64,000 bases of DNA from Mactra quadrangularis (lineage: Eukaryota > Mollusca > Bivalvia > Venerida > Mactridae), in assembly GCA_025267735.1 (NCBI GenBank), contig CM046294.1, positions 43,375,570 through 43,439,569 of the forward strand. Direction: 5' to 3'. Below the pieces are notes generated by a model that did not search any database, had not been told where the DNA came from, and worked only from the letters and a program-made list of their open reading frames with translations. This document shows, piece after piece, positions 61,764 through 64,000 of the stretch; the first letter of the stretch is position 1, and every line of letters starts with the position of its first letter. Both the position numbers and the translations under genes were made by a program.

Positions 61764-62155
61764 CTTTCTTCCTGAAATATGACGTCATCTAGCGACCTGA
61801 AATATAAACAAATGTCACTTAATACAGTGTGTCCTGATTACGTCACATTCTTCACTGATTTATGACGTCATCTAGCTACCTGAAATATAATCAGTGTCAC
61901 TTATAACAGTGTTTCCTGACCACGTCATCTTTCTTCCTGAGATATGACGTCATCTAGAGACCTGAAATGAAACCAGTGACAAATATAACAAAGTGTTCAG
62001 CTTACGTCACCTTGCTAAAATATGACGTCATCTAGCGACCTGAAATGTATTGAATGTGACGTAAAAAGTGGGCCCTGACAACTCCAAGTTCCTTACCGAA
62101 CAGTGGCGTCATCTAGTGACCTAAAAATAAATAATGTCACTTGTTTTAGGTAGTT
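61730..62155 (-). promoter_or_regulatory. Five-unit ~82-bp tandem array with TGACGTCA palindromes over the channel's start
   Basis: Perfect TGACGTCA occurs at 61780-61787, 61863-61870, 61945-61952 and 62023-62030, and a one-mismatch copy (TGGCGTCA) at 62104-62111. The spacings are 83, 82, 78 and 81 bp. Surrounding repeat sequence is CATCTAGCGACCTGAAAT and TCCTGACCACGTCATC. TGACGTCA is the consensus for CREB/ATF factors. The array lies just upstream of, and partly within, signal-peptide exon 1, so it is promoter and/or 5' UTR. Regulatory function is inference. Confidence 0.6.
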
Positions 62156-63756
62156 CTTTAACTTGGCGTGTCAATCTAACAAATGACGAGTCTATCTTTC
62201 ATAAATAGGGATGAATGAATATATACAGAAAAATTCTATAAGTGTCTATATAGAAACAAGTGAGTATTATCAACTCTCTTATCTACTGAGCCGCACGTAC
62301 TGAACAATTTTTGTTTTCATAAGAATAAGTATTTAGAAATTGTATATCGCGGACTCACTGTTTCCCCCAATAAACGAATGAGTCCAAAATTAAAAGAGCA
62401 ATAGCATGCCGTGTTTACAAAACTGTTCTATACATTATTTTGATTTTAGTTAAATACGATCTCGTACAGCTCTGTAAAATTATGGAATTTTTATAAACGG
62501 CAATTATCGAAATAATAACAACCACCTGAGATGTCACATGACTTGTAAATGGACACATCTCTTAATAAGGTCAAAAGTTCAATGGTTATTGTTTAATTAG
62601 GACATTACTCTGATTTATAATTAAAAAAGATGTATCGTTTTCTGAAATACTAATTATTTAAACATCATATATATAGACCATGTCTTTATATCAAAGACTA
62701 TAATTAGTTTGTTACCAATAAGGAGGTGTAGAGTATCCTTTGAGGGAATAATCTAATTAAGTATTCATTTTAAGGTTTGATTTGAAGTATACCCACAAAC
62801 ATTGATATATAGCACAAAGTTGCTGTGAATTTTAAACATTCATATTTTACCTGTTTTAAATAAAAATGTTCACAACAGCAGCCAATGTACCATGTATCTT
62901 GGTGTGAGCAAAAAGTGTATGTACTGTTCTGTTCAATTGTGAAATCAAATTTTACCGTGGTAAAACATACCCTAGAGCACTGAGCTCAAAACAACGGCAG
63001 GAACCTTAAAGACTATACTGTTTCGCATTTTGCAAAGATACGTCGATGGAAGGACGAAACTTATTAAAATTTTATGCACGTGTAGTTATGAGCTTGGTTC
63101 ATAAAGTTTTTTGGATTTCTTTGGGTGTTTTTGCCTTCAAATGTACACAATGGGATTTAACTTTCAGTTTGGATTTCACACCTGTATATTCCAGAACTCT
63201 CAAGGGGGTCAAATTTAGTTGGGTTACACTTTATTCGTACGTTTGGTGTTAAAACAATATATACTTTTTATAAGAATTCTCGTGTGAAAAAAAATGATCG
63301 ACTTAACCTTATAAGAATATAAGCTTAATAAACAATGTATGGATTTATAAAGTTAAACAGAATTTACAAGACTGGGTCACGTGACTAAGCCAATACAAGA
63401 AAATATTAACGCAAAGCATTAAAAAGCGGTGGTAAGCGTTACATATCATTTTGCTCATTGCATGATAAGAATGCAACGAGACTTGGGGAAAAAACTTGTA
63501 CAACGACGTTGAATTCCAAGAATGTTAAGAAAACTCTAAAACGACCAAATACTATTAGATATAAATTATCAATTTGACAAAAACATCGAATAAGACCTTA
63601 CGTCGGCCGTTACCTTTCATATGGGTAAAGTTGTCCAGTTTACGATTTTGTAAGTTCTTGTAAGTGTATAATACACTTCAAATATTAAATATATTGTAAT
63701 TCTTAACTCCTAATACGTATTATCCTTCTGATTGATCCGTACGAATTATCCCAATG
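62156..63756. other. No gene recognised
   Basis: Sequence upstream of the channel gene. Any core promoter or non-coding first exon would be here or within the array at 61730-62155, but no definite TATA box or start site can be named. Confidence 0.45.
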
Positions 63757-64000
63757 AATGAAGTTCAATACAATACAATACAATACAATAGTTTATTTTG
63801 TTTTACAAGGCCAACGGTCCAAAATACAAATCATTGTCAATACATTACATGGGTGATTATAATTAATATGATTAATACAAATTAAAACATTAAACATACA
63901 TGTAGAGTGATAGTGCATACAATGCAATTCTATAAAGTATTTACAATTATATACAGAATAATGTACAATCTTTGTGTTTAATAGTGTTGTGACGTAATTA
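63757..64000 (-). mobile_element. Probable LINE 3' end with (TATTG)n tail
   Basis: On the minus strand the sequence runs through AAAACAAAATAAACTATTG and ends in TATTG pentamers (plus strand CAATA repeats at about 63767-63790), a tail form common at non-LTR retrotransposon ends. The coding part would lie beyond the window. Confidence 0.5.

Overview
The window looks like nuclear DNA of an animal, most likely a marine bivalve mollusc. It is AT-rich, has almost no long open reading frames, has GT-AG introns, and is full of short inverted-repeat transposons, tRNA-headed SINEs and minisatellites. The recurrent phrase AGAGTTACTTCCCTTT (near 10142 and 44552) also fits a bivalve, but this is an impression and not a database match. 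No bacterial or viral genes were recognised.

The one clear gene lies on the minus strand between 61763 and 46715 and probably continues left. It encodes a Cys-loop (pentameric) ligand-gated anion channel of the glycine receptor / GluCl class. Eight coding exons were read directly: 61763-61675, 58626-58562, 56868-56798, 55879-55653, 53218-53136, 52765-52634, 47808-47579 and 46888-46715. They splice in phase into 357 codons running from a signal peptide through the whole ligand-binding domain, M1, M2 and M3 to the start of the intracellular loop. The M4 exon was not found. A further exon-like block at 28314-27773 (minus, phase-compatible, about 180 codons) may be the intracellular loop or may belong to another gene.

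Layout. 1-27.7 kb: no recognised gene; inverted-repeat elements (including one transposon nested in another), SINE fragments and a 32-bp satellite inside a terminal-inverted-repeat element. 27.8-28.3 kb: the orphan exon, with eight CACGTG motifs about 1.1 kb upstream of it. 29.6-45.8 kb: more elements, a 31-bp and a 39-bp minisatellite, a second CACGTG cluster, SINEs of two families and several copies of a GGCGGATCC-ended element. 46.7-61.8 kb: the channel gene, whose introns carry a 7-unit ~180-bp tandem array, a cluster of a GTAACGTATGTTWC motif, SINEs and MITEs. 61.73-62.15 kb: an ~82-bp tandem array with four perfect TGACGTCA (CRE-type) palindromes that overlaps the signal-peptide exon. 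62.2-64 kb: no gene seen, and a probable LINE tail at the right edge.

The points most worth following are the CRE-bearing array that contains the start codon, the leucine at pore position 6' where relatives have threonine, the intronic motif cluster, and the possible short isoform ending just after M3.
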